Positions 17,306 through 25,068 are shown, numbered from the stretch's first letter. The stretch: 38,412 nt of DNA from CAYPKW01 sp964411425 (GCA_964411425.1 CAYPKW010000022.1:1-38412), one strand, 5' to 3'. The notes: a model not told the origin generated them from the sequence alone. A program made the numbers and translations.

Positions 17306-18229
17306 ATGGCATCCGAATATCGCATCAATCTGGCGTTATTGGCCGGCCTTGCCGGGGCGACGCTGTTCGCGTTGTTCGGGCTGCCGGCGTGGCTGCTGCC
17401 CGGCGACCCGGCCTGGGGCTGGCTTCTGCTGCCGATCGCGCTCGCGACCAACAGCCTCCGGGCGCTCAATCACGAGGCCATTCACGGCCACTTCCACCCC
17501 GAACGGCGGGTCAACAATTGGGCCGGCCGAGGTATGTCGGCGCTGCTCGGCAGTTCGCTCCGCGTGTTGCGCTTCGGCCATTTCATGCATCATCGCTTCA
17601 ACCGCAGCCGCCTGGACAGACCGGACATCCGCGAGCCCGGCGGCAGCGGGCGGATACTCGCCAAAGCACGCTACCTCGGCCAGCTCTTCATCGGACACTA
17701 TGCAGCCGAGGTGGCCGTGCCGATGATTTGTCTGCTGCCCAAACCGGTGGTTTCGCGAATTGTTGATTTCGTCTACCGCCATCCCGACCCGACCGTTCAG
17801 ACGGTGGGGAGCGTGGCGCGGCAGGTCTTCCTGCGCGACAAGAACCTCGATGAAATCCGCTGCGACGCCCTCGCCGCGCTTGCCTTGTTATCCCTCGCCG
17901 CTTGGGCATACGGGGCCCATTGGCCCATGCTGGTCGGCTTCCTGTTCGGGCGCGGGCTACTGGTATCGTTCTTCGACAACATCTATCACTTCGCGACGCC
18001 GCCCGATCGCAGCGACTTCGCATGGAACTTGCGCCTGCCGGAACCGTGCCGGCTCATCATCCTCAACATGAACTTTCATCAGGTCCACCACCGTCATCCC
18101 CAGTTACCGTGGTGGCGGTTGCCGGCCCGGTTCGACGAGCTCGCCGCGCCCTTCGACGCCGGTTTCTTCGGTATGGCGCTCAGGCAGCTCAATGGACCCG
18201 TGCCTCCGGAGGCATGTCCGCAGCCTTGA
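17306..18229 (+). CDS. Membrane fatty acid desaturase
   Basis: Start ATG 17306 is supported by AAAGGAG at 17291-17297. The 307-residue protein has four or so hydrophobic helices and the three histidine boxes of membrane di-iron desaturases: HEAIHGH at 56-62, HFMHH at 92-96 and FHQVHHRH near 257-264. These ligate the diiron centre that inserts a double bond (or hydroxylates) using O2 and an electron donor. The length and box spacing fit the FA_desaturase superfamily, but substrate (acyl lipid, carotenoid or other) cannot be read from the sequence. No ferredoxin or reductase gene lies next to it. It is divergent from an MFS gene and converges on the CapA-like gene. Confidence 0.87.
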   Translation: MASEYRINLALLAGLAGATLFALFGLPAWLLPGDPAWGWLLLPIALATNSLRALNHEAIHGHFHPERRVNNWAGRGMSALLGSSLRVLRFGHFMHHRFNRSRLDRPDIREPGGSGRILAKARYLGQLFIGHYAAEVAVPMICLLPKPVVSRIVDFVYRHPDPTVQTVGSVARQVFLRDKNLDEIRCDALAALALLSLAAWAYGAHWPMLVGFLFGRGLLVSFFDNIYHFATPPDRSDFAWNLRLPEPCRLIILNMNFHQVHHRHPQLPWWRLPARFDELAAPFDAGFFGMALRQLNGPVPPEACPQP

Positions 18230-18274
18230 CGACAGCCGGGGGCAAGCCCGGCCGACCGGATCGTCGGCAACCCG

Positions 18275-19351
18275 TCAATCGGCTCCAGAGAGTTCGAGTG
18301 CAGCCCCGTCTTCGGTCCAACGCAACGTCGTGCCGAGACGCCGGCTTCGGCTCTCGATATGCCTCGTAATCGCCAGGAATTCCTCGCCGCGCGCGCGCCG
18401 GGCGCGACAACGCGTCCGACTGACCGGTATCGCCGTCAGTCGGCGCGGCCGCGGACCGACGAATTCAACCATACAGAGCACGCTGCGGTCTATCCTTATC
18501 CCGGGGAAGACCCAGTAGTCGTCGAGGAAGTTGCCGGTGTCGTAAAATATGACCCCCCGCCCGTAGCGCTCGATGCCTTGCAGCAGATGAGCGGAATGGC
18601 CGTGCACGATGTCGACACCGGCATCGATGGCCTGGCGGGCGAAGCGGCGAAACCGTCGCGGCGGCCCCACCAGGGGAACCGGCAACCATCCCCAGTGCAC
18701 GCTCAAGATGACGCAGTCGGCGCCGCGCGAACGCAAGTCCTCGGTCATGCCTCGCAGTGTCGCTGACATGTCGCATCGCCCGTTGATCGGCGCGTAATGG
18801 ATGCCCGGCCGCCGCTCTGTCGCCCGCCATTCCGGCATGTTGTCGGTGAGCGCGATGAGGCCGAGCGTCACCTGTCCGATGCGACAGATCGCAGGCGCCG
18901 TCGCCTCGCCCGCGGTCGCCCCGGCGCCGGCAAAGGCGATCCCATTCCCGGCAAGATGGCGGCGCGTGTCCATCAGTCCGGCGGCGCCGAAATCGAGGAC
19001 GTGATTGTTGGCGAGGCTGACGGCCCGAATGTTGGCGGCCTCGAGGAGGCCGATCGCGGCGGCGCTGGTGCGGTAGCGAAACGATTTCCAGCCCGCCGAC
19101 CAGGGGACCGCGTGTTCCGTGATCGGGCTTTCCAGGTTGCCGACCACCCCACCGCAGGCCCGCAGCGGCCCCAGGAGGTCGCCGAAGAACTCCTCCGGCG
19201 TGTCACGGCCGAGGGCCTCCGCAACGCCCCGACCCAGCATCATGTCGCCGACAAATCCGATCGTTGTCGCCGCCGCTTCGACCGGTTCCGCGTCGACAAT
19301 CCCGGAGCAGCTCCACTCTGGCGCCTGCCACCGCCGCTCGATCGAGATCAT
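18275..19351 (-). CDS. CapA-family protein (poly-gamma-glutamate capsule-type metallophosphatase fold)
   Basis: The start at ATG 19351 (358 residues) is preferred because GGAG lies 9 bases ahead; ATGs at 19366 and 19387 are also in frame. The family landmarks in order are GFVGDMMLGRGVAEAL, GNLESPIT, LANNHVLDFGAAGL, ILSVHWGW and IVHGHSAHLLQGIERYGRGVIFYDTGNFLDDY. Together they form the metal-binding pocket of the PGA_cap / metallophosphatase-like fold. CapA/PgsA takes part in gamma-polyglutamate capsule synthesis, but this copy has no signal peptide and no capB or capC genes beside it, so a stand-alone hydrolase-like role is equally possible. Confidence 0.82.
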   Translation of the reverse strand: MISIERRWQAPEWSCSGIVDAEPVEAAATTIGFVGDMMLGRGVAEALGRDTPEEFFGDLLGPLRACGGVVGNLESPITEHAVPWSAGWKSFRYRTSAAAIGLLEAANIRAVSLANNHVLDFGAAGLMDTRRHLAGNGIAFAGAGATAGEATAPAICRIGQVTLGLIALTDNMPEWRATERRPGIHYAPINGRCDMSATLRGMTEDLRSRGADCVILSVHWGWLPVPLVGPPRRFRRFARQAIDAGVDIVHGHSAHLLQGIERYGRGVIFYDTGNFLDDYWVFPGIRIDRSVLCMVEFVGPRPRRLTAIPVSRTRCRARRARGEEFLAITRHIESRSRRLGTTLRWTEDGAALELSGAD

Positions 19352-19501
19352 GCCTCGAAGCTCCATTCCTGCCCGGTCGCCGATCATACCAGCAGGTGCT
19401 GCGGGCAAGGCGAACGCGATCGGATCGCCCGGATCGGTTGCCGGGCCGACCGGGGGCAATGCACTCGAGGTCGGAACGCCGATCGGCCGGATGGGCGGCG
19501 C

Positions 19502-19963
19502 TCAGCGCACCTTGGCGATGCTTTTCACCAGCACGTTGGCCACCAGGCCCGGACCTACCGCCCTGTCCGCCGCCACTTGCAGCCGATGCTTGACCAGCGC
19601 GGTCTGGTCGTCGCGCTCGGCCATGACCGGCCGGCCGACCACGTCATGCAACTCGACGATGAAGGCATCGATGACTCGCGGCAAGGCCTCGTTGAGCCTT
19701 GGCCGGTTGTCGCCGCCATGCACCTCGAGCGCCACTTCGACCACCATGCGGCGAACCACATGATTGCCGCCGATGACCGATACGGTCATGACCGGCACCG
19801 GCAGAAAGGCCGGCGCTAGGTCAATGGGGGCTTCGGCTTCGGCTTCGGCGTCGGCGTCGGCTCTTGCTTCCTCGCCGCCGCCGCGCAGCAGCAACCACCA
19901 GCCGGCAGCTCCCGCGCCACCCAGCACGAGCAGCACCGCCAAGATGAGGATCAGCTTCTTCAT
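19502..19963 (-). CDS. FliL-like single-pass membrane protein
   Basis: A 153-residue protein: MKKLILILAVLLVLGGAGAAGWWLL is an N-terminal anchor, then a linker made of Ala-Glu and Ala-Asp pairs (about 35-45, from a 5x6-bp DNA repeat), then a periplasmic domain (FLPVPVMTVSVIGGN, VVEVALEVHG, LNEALPRVIDAFIVELHDVVGR, LQVAADRAVGPGLVANVLVKSI). This layout matches flagellar basal-body associated FliL, which surrounds stator units and affects motor torque. There are no flagellar genes around it, so it may be an orphan FliL paralog or a structurally similar protein. It lies downstream of thiL and palindromic element C. Confidence 0.65.
   Translation of the reverse strand: MKKLILILAVLLVLGGAGAAGWWLLLRGGGEEARADADAEAEAEAPIDLAPAFLPVPVMTVSVIGGNHVVRRMVVEVALEVHGGDNRPRLNEALPRVIDAFIVELHDVVGRPVMAERDDQTALVKHRLQVAADRAVGPGLVANVLVKSIAKVR
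19832..19861. repeat. Five tandem 6-bp repeats inside the FliL-like gene
   Basis: TTCGGC three times followed by GTCGGC twice. On the coding (minus) strand this gives GCCGAC and GCCGAA units encoding Ala-Asp and Ala-Glu pairs in the linker after the membrane anchor. The repeat is in frame (6 bp), so changes in copy number would alter linker length without frameshift. Confidence 0.8.
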
Positions 19964-20039
19964 CTGCCCGCCGGCACCCGAATTGGTCGTGGCACCCAGG
20001 TTCGCCCTGCGGCGTCAAAATAGGGTTAACGAAGGGTTC

Positions 20040-20193
20040 CTAGTTCATCGAATCCGACATTTGCCTCCCCTTCTTGTCATGCCCGCGCTTGACGCGGGCA
20101 TCCATCGTGCCGTTGCACCATGGATCGCCGGGTCACGCCCGGCGATGACACTTCTATTGGGTGGGGACTCATCTGTCGGATCGGATCCACTAG
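20040..20193. mobile_element. Palindromic element C with a nested repeat, ending at the thiL stop
   Basis: The outer arms are 31 bp each: left 20040-20070 (starts CTAGTTCATCGAATCCGACA) and right 20163-20193 (ends CGGATCCACTAG), which are imperfect reverse complements. The right CTAG holds the thiL TAG stop. Reversed, the right arm matches the left arm of element B1 closely (CTAGTGGATCCGATCCGACA against CTAGTGGTCCGATCCTGACA). The two arms plus a few bases would equal the 67-68 bp of B1 and B2. The middle 92 bases carry a different palindromic repeat (20075-20150), apparently inserted in the loop. Confidence 0.75.
20075..20150. repeat. Dispersed GTCATGCCCGCG repeat nested in element C
   Basis: A 76-bp unit with outer arms TGTCAT and ATGACA and two inner hairpins: GCCCGCG-CTTGA-CGCGGGC and CGCCGGG-TCACG-CCCGGCG, separated by the palindromic piece ATCCAT...ATGGAT. 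Repeats of this design are very common between genes in Alphaproteobacteria. Its position inside the loop of element C suggests later insertion. Confidence 0.75.
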
Positions 20194-21185
20194 AAGTGAC
20201 GGTAGCCCGCCGCGGCGAGGCGTATCTCGCTGCCCTCGGCGTCGAGCACCCGGACGCCGGTGCCTGCCTCCATGATGCCGATCTCGGCAACCGGCACGTC
20301 GAGCCGCGCGGCGAGCGGGGCGACCTCGGCGGCGCGCTCGGGCGCCGCCGCGAACAGCAGCTCGTAATCGTCACCGCCGGCGAGGACGGCCTGCCACAGG
20401 CCGGGATCCCGGCGCACCGCCGCACGCGCGGCAGCGGACAGCGGTACCCGCGCCGCCCGGATCGTGGCGCCGAGGCCGGAGCTGTCGGCGATATGGCCGA
20501 GGTCGGCGACGAGACCATCCGAGACATCGATCGACGCCCTCGCCGCCCGCGAGTGGGCGAGCGCCGGCCCCAGGGTAGTCCGCGGCCGCGGCAGGCGGTA
20601 GCGGTCGACAAGGTGCTCGCCGTGACCGGCCTCAAGGCCGGTCAACTCGCCCAGCAGCACCCGCAGTCCCAGCGCGGCATCTCCGATCGTGCCGGACACG
20701 AACACCCGGTCGCCCGCCCTGGCGCCGCCACGCGGCAGAAAGTGGCCGTCCCGCACCTGTCCCAGCGCCGTCACCGACAGCATCGTCGGCCCCGGCGTGG
20801 CCGCGGTGTCGCCGCCCATGAGTGCCACGGCATAGCTTGCCTGGTCGGCGGCGAGCCCGGCGGCGAAGCTCTCCAGCCATCGCGCGTCGACGGCCGGCGA
20901 CAGGGCCACGGTCAAAAAGTAGCCGAGCGGCCGCGCCCCCTTGCCGGCCAAGTCCGACAAGTTGACCCTGAGCGCCTTCTGCGCGATCTCGCGCGGCGGA
21001 TCGCTATCGAAAAAATGCACGCCGGCGATCAACGCGTCGGTGGTCACCACCAGGCGGCAACCGGGCTCGACATCGACCAGCGCGGCATCGTCGGCGAGGC
21101 CGAGCGCGCCCGGCGCGCCGGCCGCCAGCGGCGCGAAGTAACGGGCGATCAGCTCGAACTCACCCGGCAAACGCTGCTCGGCCAC
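20190..21185 (-). CDS. thiL: Thiamine-monophosphate kinase
   Basis: The start is GTG 21185, which overlaps the end of nusB by 26 bases; upstream in-frame sequence is not homologous. The 331-residue cytoplasmic enzyme phosphorylates thiamine monophosphate to thiamine diphosphate with ATP. Landmarks are GEFELIARYFAPL, the metal/ATP motif GLADDAALVDV, TTDALIAGVHF, NLSDLAGKGARP, MGGDTAATPG, RARVFVSG-like GDRVFVSGTIGDAALGL, SIDVSDGLVADLGHIA and AVLAGGDDYELLF. It is the last gene of the nine-gene minus-strand run from rpiB. Its TAG stop is part of the terminal CTAG of element C. Confidence 0.93.
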   Translation of the reverse strand: MAEQRLPGEFELIARYFAPLAAGAPGALGLADDAALVDVEPGCRLVVTTDALIAGVHFFDSDPPREIAQKALRVNLSDLAGKGARPLGYFLTVALSPAVDARWLESFAAGLAADQASYAVALMGGDTAATPGPTMLSVTALGQVRDGHFLPRGGARAGDRVFVSGTIGDAALGLRVLLGELTGLEAGHGEHLVDRYRLPRPRTTLGPALAHSRAARASIDVSDGLVADLGHIADSSGLGATIRAARVPLSAAARAAVRRDPGLWQAVLAGGDDYELLFAAAPERAAEVAPLAARLDVPVAEIGIMEAGTGVRVLDAEGSEIRLAAAGYRHF

Positions 21186-21708
21186 CCTTCGCCTGCTCCA
21201 GCTCGTCCGGCCGCAACTCGCGGGCCAATCGATCCAAGACGCCGTTCGCGATACCCGGCTCCTTGCCGGCGAAAAAGGCGGCGGCGAGGTCGACATACTC
21301 GCTGATGATGACGCGCGCCGGCACGTCGGGGCGCGCCGCGAGCTCGTAAGTTCCGGCGCGCAGGATGGCGCGCAGAGTCGTCTCCAGGCGATCCAGCGGC
21401 CAGTCCTCGGCCAGAACGGCGGCGACTAGGTTGTCGAGCTCGCCCGCCCTGGCGACCGCGCCGCGCACCAGATCGGCGAACAGCGCCCGGTCGACGGGTC
21501 CGGCATCGATGCCGTCCTGCTCGCGGCCGAGGCGATGGGCGGCGAATTCGGCGATCACCGCCTCCGGCGGCACGCCCGTAAGCTCGATCTGGTAGAGCGC
21601 CTGCACCGCCGCCAGTCGCGCGGCGCGCCGGCGCGCCAGCGCGCCCGTGAGCGGCCGTCTCTTGTCGTCATCCTGCCGCCGAGGCGGCCGTGGCGCGCGC
21701 GGCGTCAT
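21160..21708 (-). CDS. nusB: Transcription antitermination protein NusB
   Basis: A 182-residue protein whose ATG overlaps the ribH stop as ATGA. After a basic leader, ARRAARLAAVQALYQIELTG is the RNA-binding N-terminal helix. RTVDRALFADLVRGAVAR-like PVDRALFADLVRGAVARAGELDNLV, LAEDWPLDRLETTLRAILRAGTYEL and VIISEYVDLAAAFFAGKEPGIANGVLDRLAREL are standard NusB. NusB with NusE (S10) binds boxA in rRNA leaders and supports processive rRNA transcription and assembly. The ribH-nusB-thiL order is widespread. The protein is longer than E. coli NusB, mainly by its N-terminal basic tail and C-terminus. Confidence 0.94.
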   Translation of the reverse strand: MTPRAPRPPRRQDDDKRRPLTGALARRRAARLAAVQALYQIELTGVPPEAVIAEFAAHRLGREQDGIDAGPVDRALFADLVRGAVARAGELDNLVAAVLAEDWPLDRLETTLRAILRAGTYELAARPDVPARVIISEYVDLAAAFFAGKEPGIANGVLDRLARELRPDELEQAKGGRAAFAG

Positions 21709-22181
21709 GAAGTCTCTCTCCGGGGATGAAGCTTGAAACGGCGCTTCAGCTCCAGCATGTCAAGGCAGGCGCGCGCCGCAACCGCGCCCTTGTTCTTCTC
21801 CTCCACCCGCGCGCGGGCCCAGGCCTGCGCCTCGTTCTCCACGGTCAGCACGCCGGTGCCCACGGCCAGGGCGAATTCGCAGGCCAGGCTCTGGATCGCG
21901 CGCATCGTCTCCTGGCAGATGTGATCGTAATGCGTAGTTTCGCCGCGGATGACGCAGCCGAGCGCCACGAACCCGTCGTACCGGCGGCGGTCGATGGAGA
22001 ACTCGACCGAGCGTAACGCCATGCGGATCGTCGCCGGGATCTCGAAGGCGCCGGGCACGTCGACGCGACGAAACGTGACGTCGGCCTCGTTGAGGACGGC
22101 CTCGGCGCCGCGCACGAGCTCTTCCGTGATCTCCGGATAGAACATGGCCGCCACGATCATGATGTGCGGCTTGTCCGCCAT
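21705..22181 (-). CDS. ribH: 6,7-dimethyl-8-ribityllumazine synthase
   Basis: A 158-residue protein from ATG 22181 with AAGGAG in front. It condenses 3,4-dihydroxy-2-butanone 4-phosphate with the ribitylamino-pyrimidine to give lumazine, the penultimate riboflavin step. Landmarks are IMIVAAMFYPEITEELVRGA, VPGAFEIPATIRMAL, the substrate loop FVALGCVIRGETTHYDHI and GVLTVENEAQAWARA. The catalytic His is in THYDHI. In most relatives the loop near the end of the strand is TPVGNGVLT; here AVGTGVLTVEN. It lies 17 bases after ribBX and overlaps nusB. Confidence 0.95.
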   Translation of the reverse strand: MADKPHIMIVAAMFYPEITEELVRGAEAVLNEADVTFRRVDVPGAFEIPATIRMALRSVEFSIDRRRYDGFVALGCVIRGETTHYDHICQETMRAIQSLACEFALAVGTGVLTVENEAQAWARARVEEKNKGAVAARACLDMLELKRRFKLHPRRETS

Positions 22182-22198
22182 GGTCCGCTCCTTCGGTG

Positions 22199-23323
22199 TT
22201 ACGCGATCTCCGTCACGCGGGGAATCGGCCGCTGCTCGACCACTCTGAGGCCGTAACCCTCGAGGCCGACGATCTTGCGCCTGGTGTTGGACAACAGGAT
22301 CATATCCTTGACGCCAAGGTCGAGCAAGACTTGGGCGCCGACGCCGTAGTCGCGCAGCGGCGGCACCGCTTCGCTGTCGCCGCTCTGCCGCGCCTTGACG
22401 CGATCGGACAGGCTGCTCGGCAGCGGCTCGCGAATCAGCACGACGACCCCGCGGCCGTGCTCGCCGATCATGCGCATGGCGGTGTGCAACTCGGCGCCGC
22501 GCCCGCTGCTGCGGTCGCCGAGCACGTCGTCGAGCACGTTCAATGCGTGCATGCGAACCAGCACCGGCTGAGGTCCGCGGACCTCGCCCTTCACCAACGC
22601 GATGTGCTCGGCATAGGCGACCCGATTGATGTAGACGCACATGCGGAAGCGGCCGCCGTAGCGGCTGTCGAAGTCGGTCTCGAGCGCCCGTTCGATGATT
22701 CGGTCGTGGCGCCGGCGATAGGCGATGAGATCGGCGATGGTGCCGACCTTCAAGCCGTGGCGCTGGGCGAAGCCGATCAGATCGGCGCGCCGCGCCATGG
22801 TGCCGTCGTCGTTCATGATCTCGCAAATGACGCCGGCCGGAACGAGGCCGGCGAGGCGCGCGATGTCGACCGCGGCCTCCGTATGGCCGGTCCGTACCAG
22901 CACGCCGCCGTCGCGGGCGACCAGCGGAAAAACGTGGCCGGGACTGACGATATCCTGCGGACCGCGCTTCGGGTCGATGGCGACCGCGATGCTATGGGCC
23001 CGATCGGGCGCCGAGATGCCGGTGGTAACCCCTTCGCGCGCTTCGATCGAGACGGTGAACGCGGTCTGGTGGCGGGTGCGGTTCTGCTGCGCCATCAGCG
23101 GCAGGCCGAGCTGCTCGACCCGCTCCCGCGTCAGCGCCAGGCAGATCAGCCCGCGGCCGTGCTTGGCCATGAAATTGATCGCCTCCGGCGTCGCCATCTG
23201 CGCCGGAACGAGCAGATCGCCTTCGTTCTCGCGGCCCTCGTCGTCGACCAGGACCACCATGCGGCCGTTGCGCGCGGCGTTGATGATCTCCTCGATGGGC
23301 GAAACCACCTCGATGAATGTCAC
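22199..23323 (-). CDS. ribB: RibBX: DHBP synthase with degenerate GTP cyclohydrolase II-like domain
   Basis: The start is GTG 23323, overlapping the ribE stop as GTGA; 374 residues. Residues 1-200 are an intact 3,4-dihydroxy-2-butanone 4-phosphate synthase: DDEGRENEGDL at 27-37, TGISAPDRAHSI at 101-112, SPGHVFPLVAR at 127-137, RTGHTEAAVDIARLAG at 144-159. Residues about 210-374 align with GTP cyclohydrolase II (GRFRMCVYINRVAYAEHIALVKG), but the zinc-ligand region, normally HSECLTGD...CDCG, reads MHALNVLDDVLGDRSSGRG at 258-276 with no cysteine. The distal arginine/tyrosine catalytic pieces are also altered. This fits the described RibBX variant lacking cyclohydrolase activity, so a separate ribA is expected elsewhere in the genome. 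Confidence 0.9.
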   Translation of the reverse strand: MTFIEVVSPIEEIINAARNGRMVVLVDDEGRENEGDLLVPAQMATPEAINFMAKHGRGLICLALTRERVEQLGLPLMAQQNRTRHQTAFTVSIEAREGVTTGISAPDRAHSIAVAIDPKRGPQDIVSPGHVFPLVARDGGVLVRTGHTEAAVDIARLAGLVPAGVICEIMNDDGTMARRADLIGFAQRHGLKVGTIADLIAYRRRHDRIIERALETDFDSRYGGRFRMCVYINRVAYAEHIALVKGEVRGPQPVLVRMHALNVLDDVLGDRSSGRGAELHTAMRMIGEHGRGVVVLIREPLPSSLSDRVKARQSGDSEAVPPLRDYGVGAQVLLDLGVKDMILLSNTRRKIVGLEGYGLRVVEQRPIPRVTEIA

Positions 23324-23913
23324 GCGCGCCCTCCGTCGAAAAGGCGGCCAACGTAGCGCGCCAGGAGATCGATTTCCAGGTTCACCCGATCGCCCGCCGC
23401 GGCCGTGTCGAAGCCGGTCAGGCGCCGCGTATGGGGAATGACGTTGACGCCGAAGCGGGCGCCCGCCGCTTCGTTCACGGTGAGCGACACGCCATCGAGT
23501 GCCACCGAGCCCTTGGGCGCGATGAACCGTGCGAGTTCCGGCGGCGCGGCCAGGACGAAACGCAAGGAGTCTCCGTCGGCGCGCCGCTCGAGGATGCTGG
23601 CAACGCCGTCCACGTGTCCGGTCAGCAAGTGGCCGCCGAGTTCCTCGCCCAGCCGCAGCGCCCGTTCCAGGTTGACCCGCTGGCCGATCGGCCATGCGCC
23701 CAGCGTGGTGCAGGCAAGCGTCTCGGCCGAGGCCTCGACGGCAAACCGGCCCGCCGCCTTGTCGACCACCGTAAGGCAGCAGCCGCTGCACGAGATCGAG
23801 GCCCCGATGGCGATGTCCGCCGTATCGAACGCGGTGCCCAGCACGAAGCGCGTGACGCCGCCGGGACGGATTTCCTCCACCCGGCCCAAGTCCGTGATGA
23901 TGCCAGTGAACAT
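23320..23913 (-). CDS. ribE: Riboflavin synthase alpha subunit
   Basis: A 197-residue enzyme that dismutates two molecules of 6,7-dimethyl-8-ribityllumazine into riboflavin and the ribitylamino-pyrimidine. It consists of two similar beta-barrel halves: MFTGIITDLGRVEEI with SCSGCCLTVVD and ASAETLACTTLG in the first, HLLTGHVDGVASI with SVALDGVSLTVNEA and VIPHTRRLTGF in the second. The N-terminal MFTGII is nearly invariant in the family. It lies 12 bases after ribD and its TGA overlaps the GTG of ribBX. No FMN riboswitch can be present in these overlaps. Confidence 0.95.
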   Translation of the reverse strand: MFTGIITDLGRVEEIRPGGVTRFVLGTAFDTADIAIGASISCSGCCLTVVDKAAGRFAVEASAETLACTTLGAWPIGQRVNLERALRLGEELGGHLLTGHVDGVASILERRADGDSLRFVLAAPPELARFIAPKGSVALDGVSLTVNEAAGARFGVNVIPHTRRLTGFDTAAAGDRVNLEIDLLARYVGRLFDGGRA

Positions 23914-23925
23914 TTCGCCGGTAGC

Positions 23926-25068
23926 CTAGGAGTCCCGCCGGTAGGTTTCCAGCAGGTCGACGTCCGCTTCGACCGTCGCGAGGCGCCGAAAGACCGGCAT
24001 CTCGGCGAGCGCACCTAAGCCGAACTCGCGCACCGCCGGCACCCCGTCGGCGCCGATGATGGCGGGCGCCCGGAACCACGCGATGCGATCGACCAGTCCG
24101 GCCCGCAGCAGCGCCGCCGCGATTCCACCGCCGCCTTCCACCAGCAGGCGGGTAAGGCCCCGCTCGCCGAGCAGGCGCAGGACCGCCGCCGGACCGTCAT
24201 CGTCGGGCGGCAATCGGATCACCTCGACCCCGGCCGCCGCCAGCGCCCGGCAGCGCGCGCCGTCCGCCTCGGCGCCGGTGAACAGCCATAGCGGCGCCGC
24301 CTTGGCGCTCGCCACCAGCTTGGCGCCTTGCGGCAGACGCAAGCGCCGGTCGAGCACGACGCGGACCGGCGGGCGTCCCTCCAGGCCGGGCAGGCGGCAG
24401 ACTAGCTCCGGGTCGTCCGCGAGCACGGTGCCGCTGCCGACAAGGACGCCGTCGTGGCTGGCACGCAACAGATGGGCGCGGTCGCGCGCGAGTCCGCCGG
24501 TGATCCACCGGCTCGCCCCTGGCCGGGTGGCGATGCGGCCGTCGAGCGTCGTCGCCAGCTTCAAAGTGACCAGCGGCCGGCCACCTTGGATGCGCAGGAA
24601 GAACCCGGCGTTGATCTCGCTCGCCGCCTCGCGCAAGACGCCGACGGCGACCGCCACCCCGGCCGCCCGTAGGCGCTCGATGCCGCGTCCCTTGACCCGT
24701 GGGTCGGGATCCTCGACGGCGATCGCGGCGCGGGCGATGCCGGCGCGGATCAGCGCCTCGACGCAAGCCGGCGTCTTCCCGACATGCGCGCAAGGCTCGA
24801 GGCTGACATAGGCGGTGGCGCCTTCCGCCAGCGGGCCGGCCCGGGCCAGCGCCTCGGCCTCGGCGTGCGGCCGGCCGCCGGGCTGCGTCCAGCCGCGGCC
24901 GACGACCTCGCCGTCCGCCTCGGTGCCCGAAGGCCCCGGGCGCACCAGAACGCAGCCGACGGCCGGGTTGGGCGCCACCAGCCCGAGGCCGCGCCGGGCG
25001 AGCGCCAGCGCCGCCCGCATGTGGGCGCCGTCGCCGGGCTGCTCACTTCGCTCACTCGCGTCCGCCAC
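23926..25068 (-). CDS. ribD: Bifunctional riboflavin deaminase/reductase RibD
   Basis: GTG 25068 is the likeliest start (overlaps nrdR by 17 bases); ATG 25020 begins too close to the conserved HMRAALALARRG helix. The 380-residue protein has an N-terminal zinc deaminase (HAE at 68-70; PCAHVGKTPAC at 92-102 with C93 and C102) and a C-terminal NADPH reductase (RPLVTLKLATTLDGRIA, GVLVGSGTVLADDPEL, LLVEGGGGIAAALLRAGLVD). It carries out the second and third steps from GTP toward riboflavin. The N-terminal ASERSEQ is encoded by a low-complexity stretch (GCGAGTGAGCGAAGTGAGC, 25042-25060) that resembles intergenic repeats. Confidence 0.92.
   Translation of the reverse strand: MADASERSEQPGDGAHMRAALALARRGLGLVAPNPAVGCVLVRPGPSGTEADGEVVGRGWTQPGGRPHAEAEALARAGPLAEGATAYVSLEPCAHVGKTPACVEALIRAGIARAAIAVEDPDPRVKGRGIERLRAAGVAVAVGVLREAASEINAGFFLRIQGGRPLVTLKLATTLDGRIATRPGASRWITGGLARDRAHLLRASHDGVLVGSGTVLADDPELVCRLPGLEGRPPVRVVLDRRLRLPQGAKLVASAKAAPLWLFTGAEADGARCRALAAAGVEVIRLPPDDDGPAAVLRLLGERGLTRLLVEGGGGIAAALLRAGLVDRIAWFRAPAIIGADGVPAVREFGLGALAEMPVFRRLATVEADVDLLETYRRDS

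Noticed and set aside
23300..23330. FMN riboswitch ahead of the riboflavin genes
   Set aside because: The genes overlap or are only a few bases apart, leaving no room for the aptamer, and none of its conserved pieces is seen before rpiB either.
23324..24079. Upstream extension of the ribBX frame to 24079
   Set aside because: The extension overlaps ribE and ribD in another frame and has shadow composition; homology begins exactly at GTG 23323.
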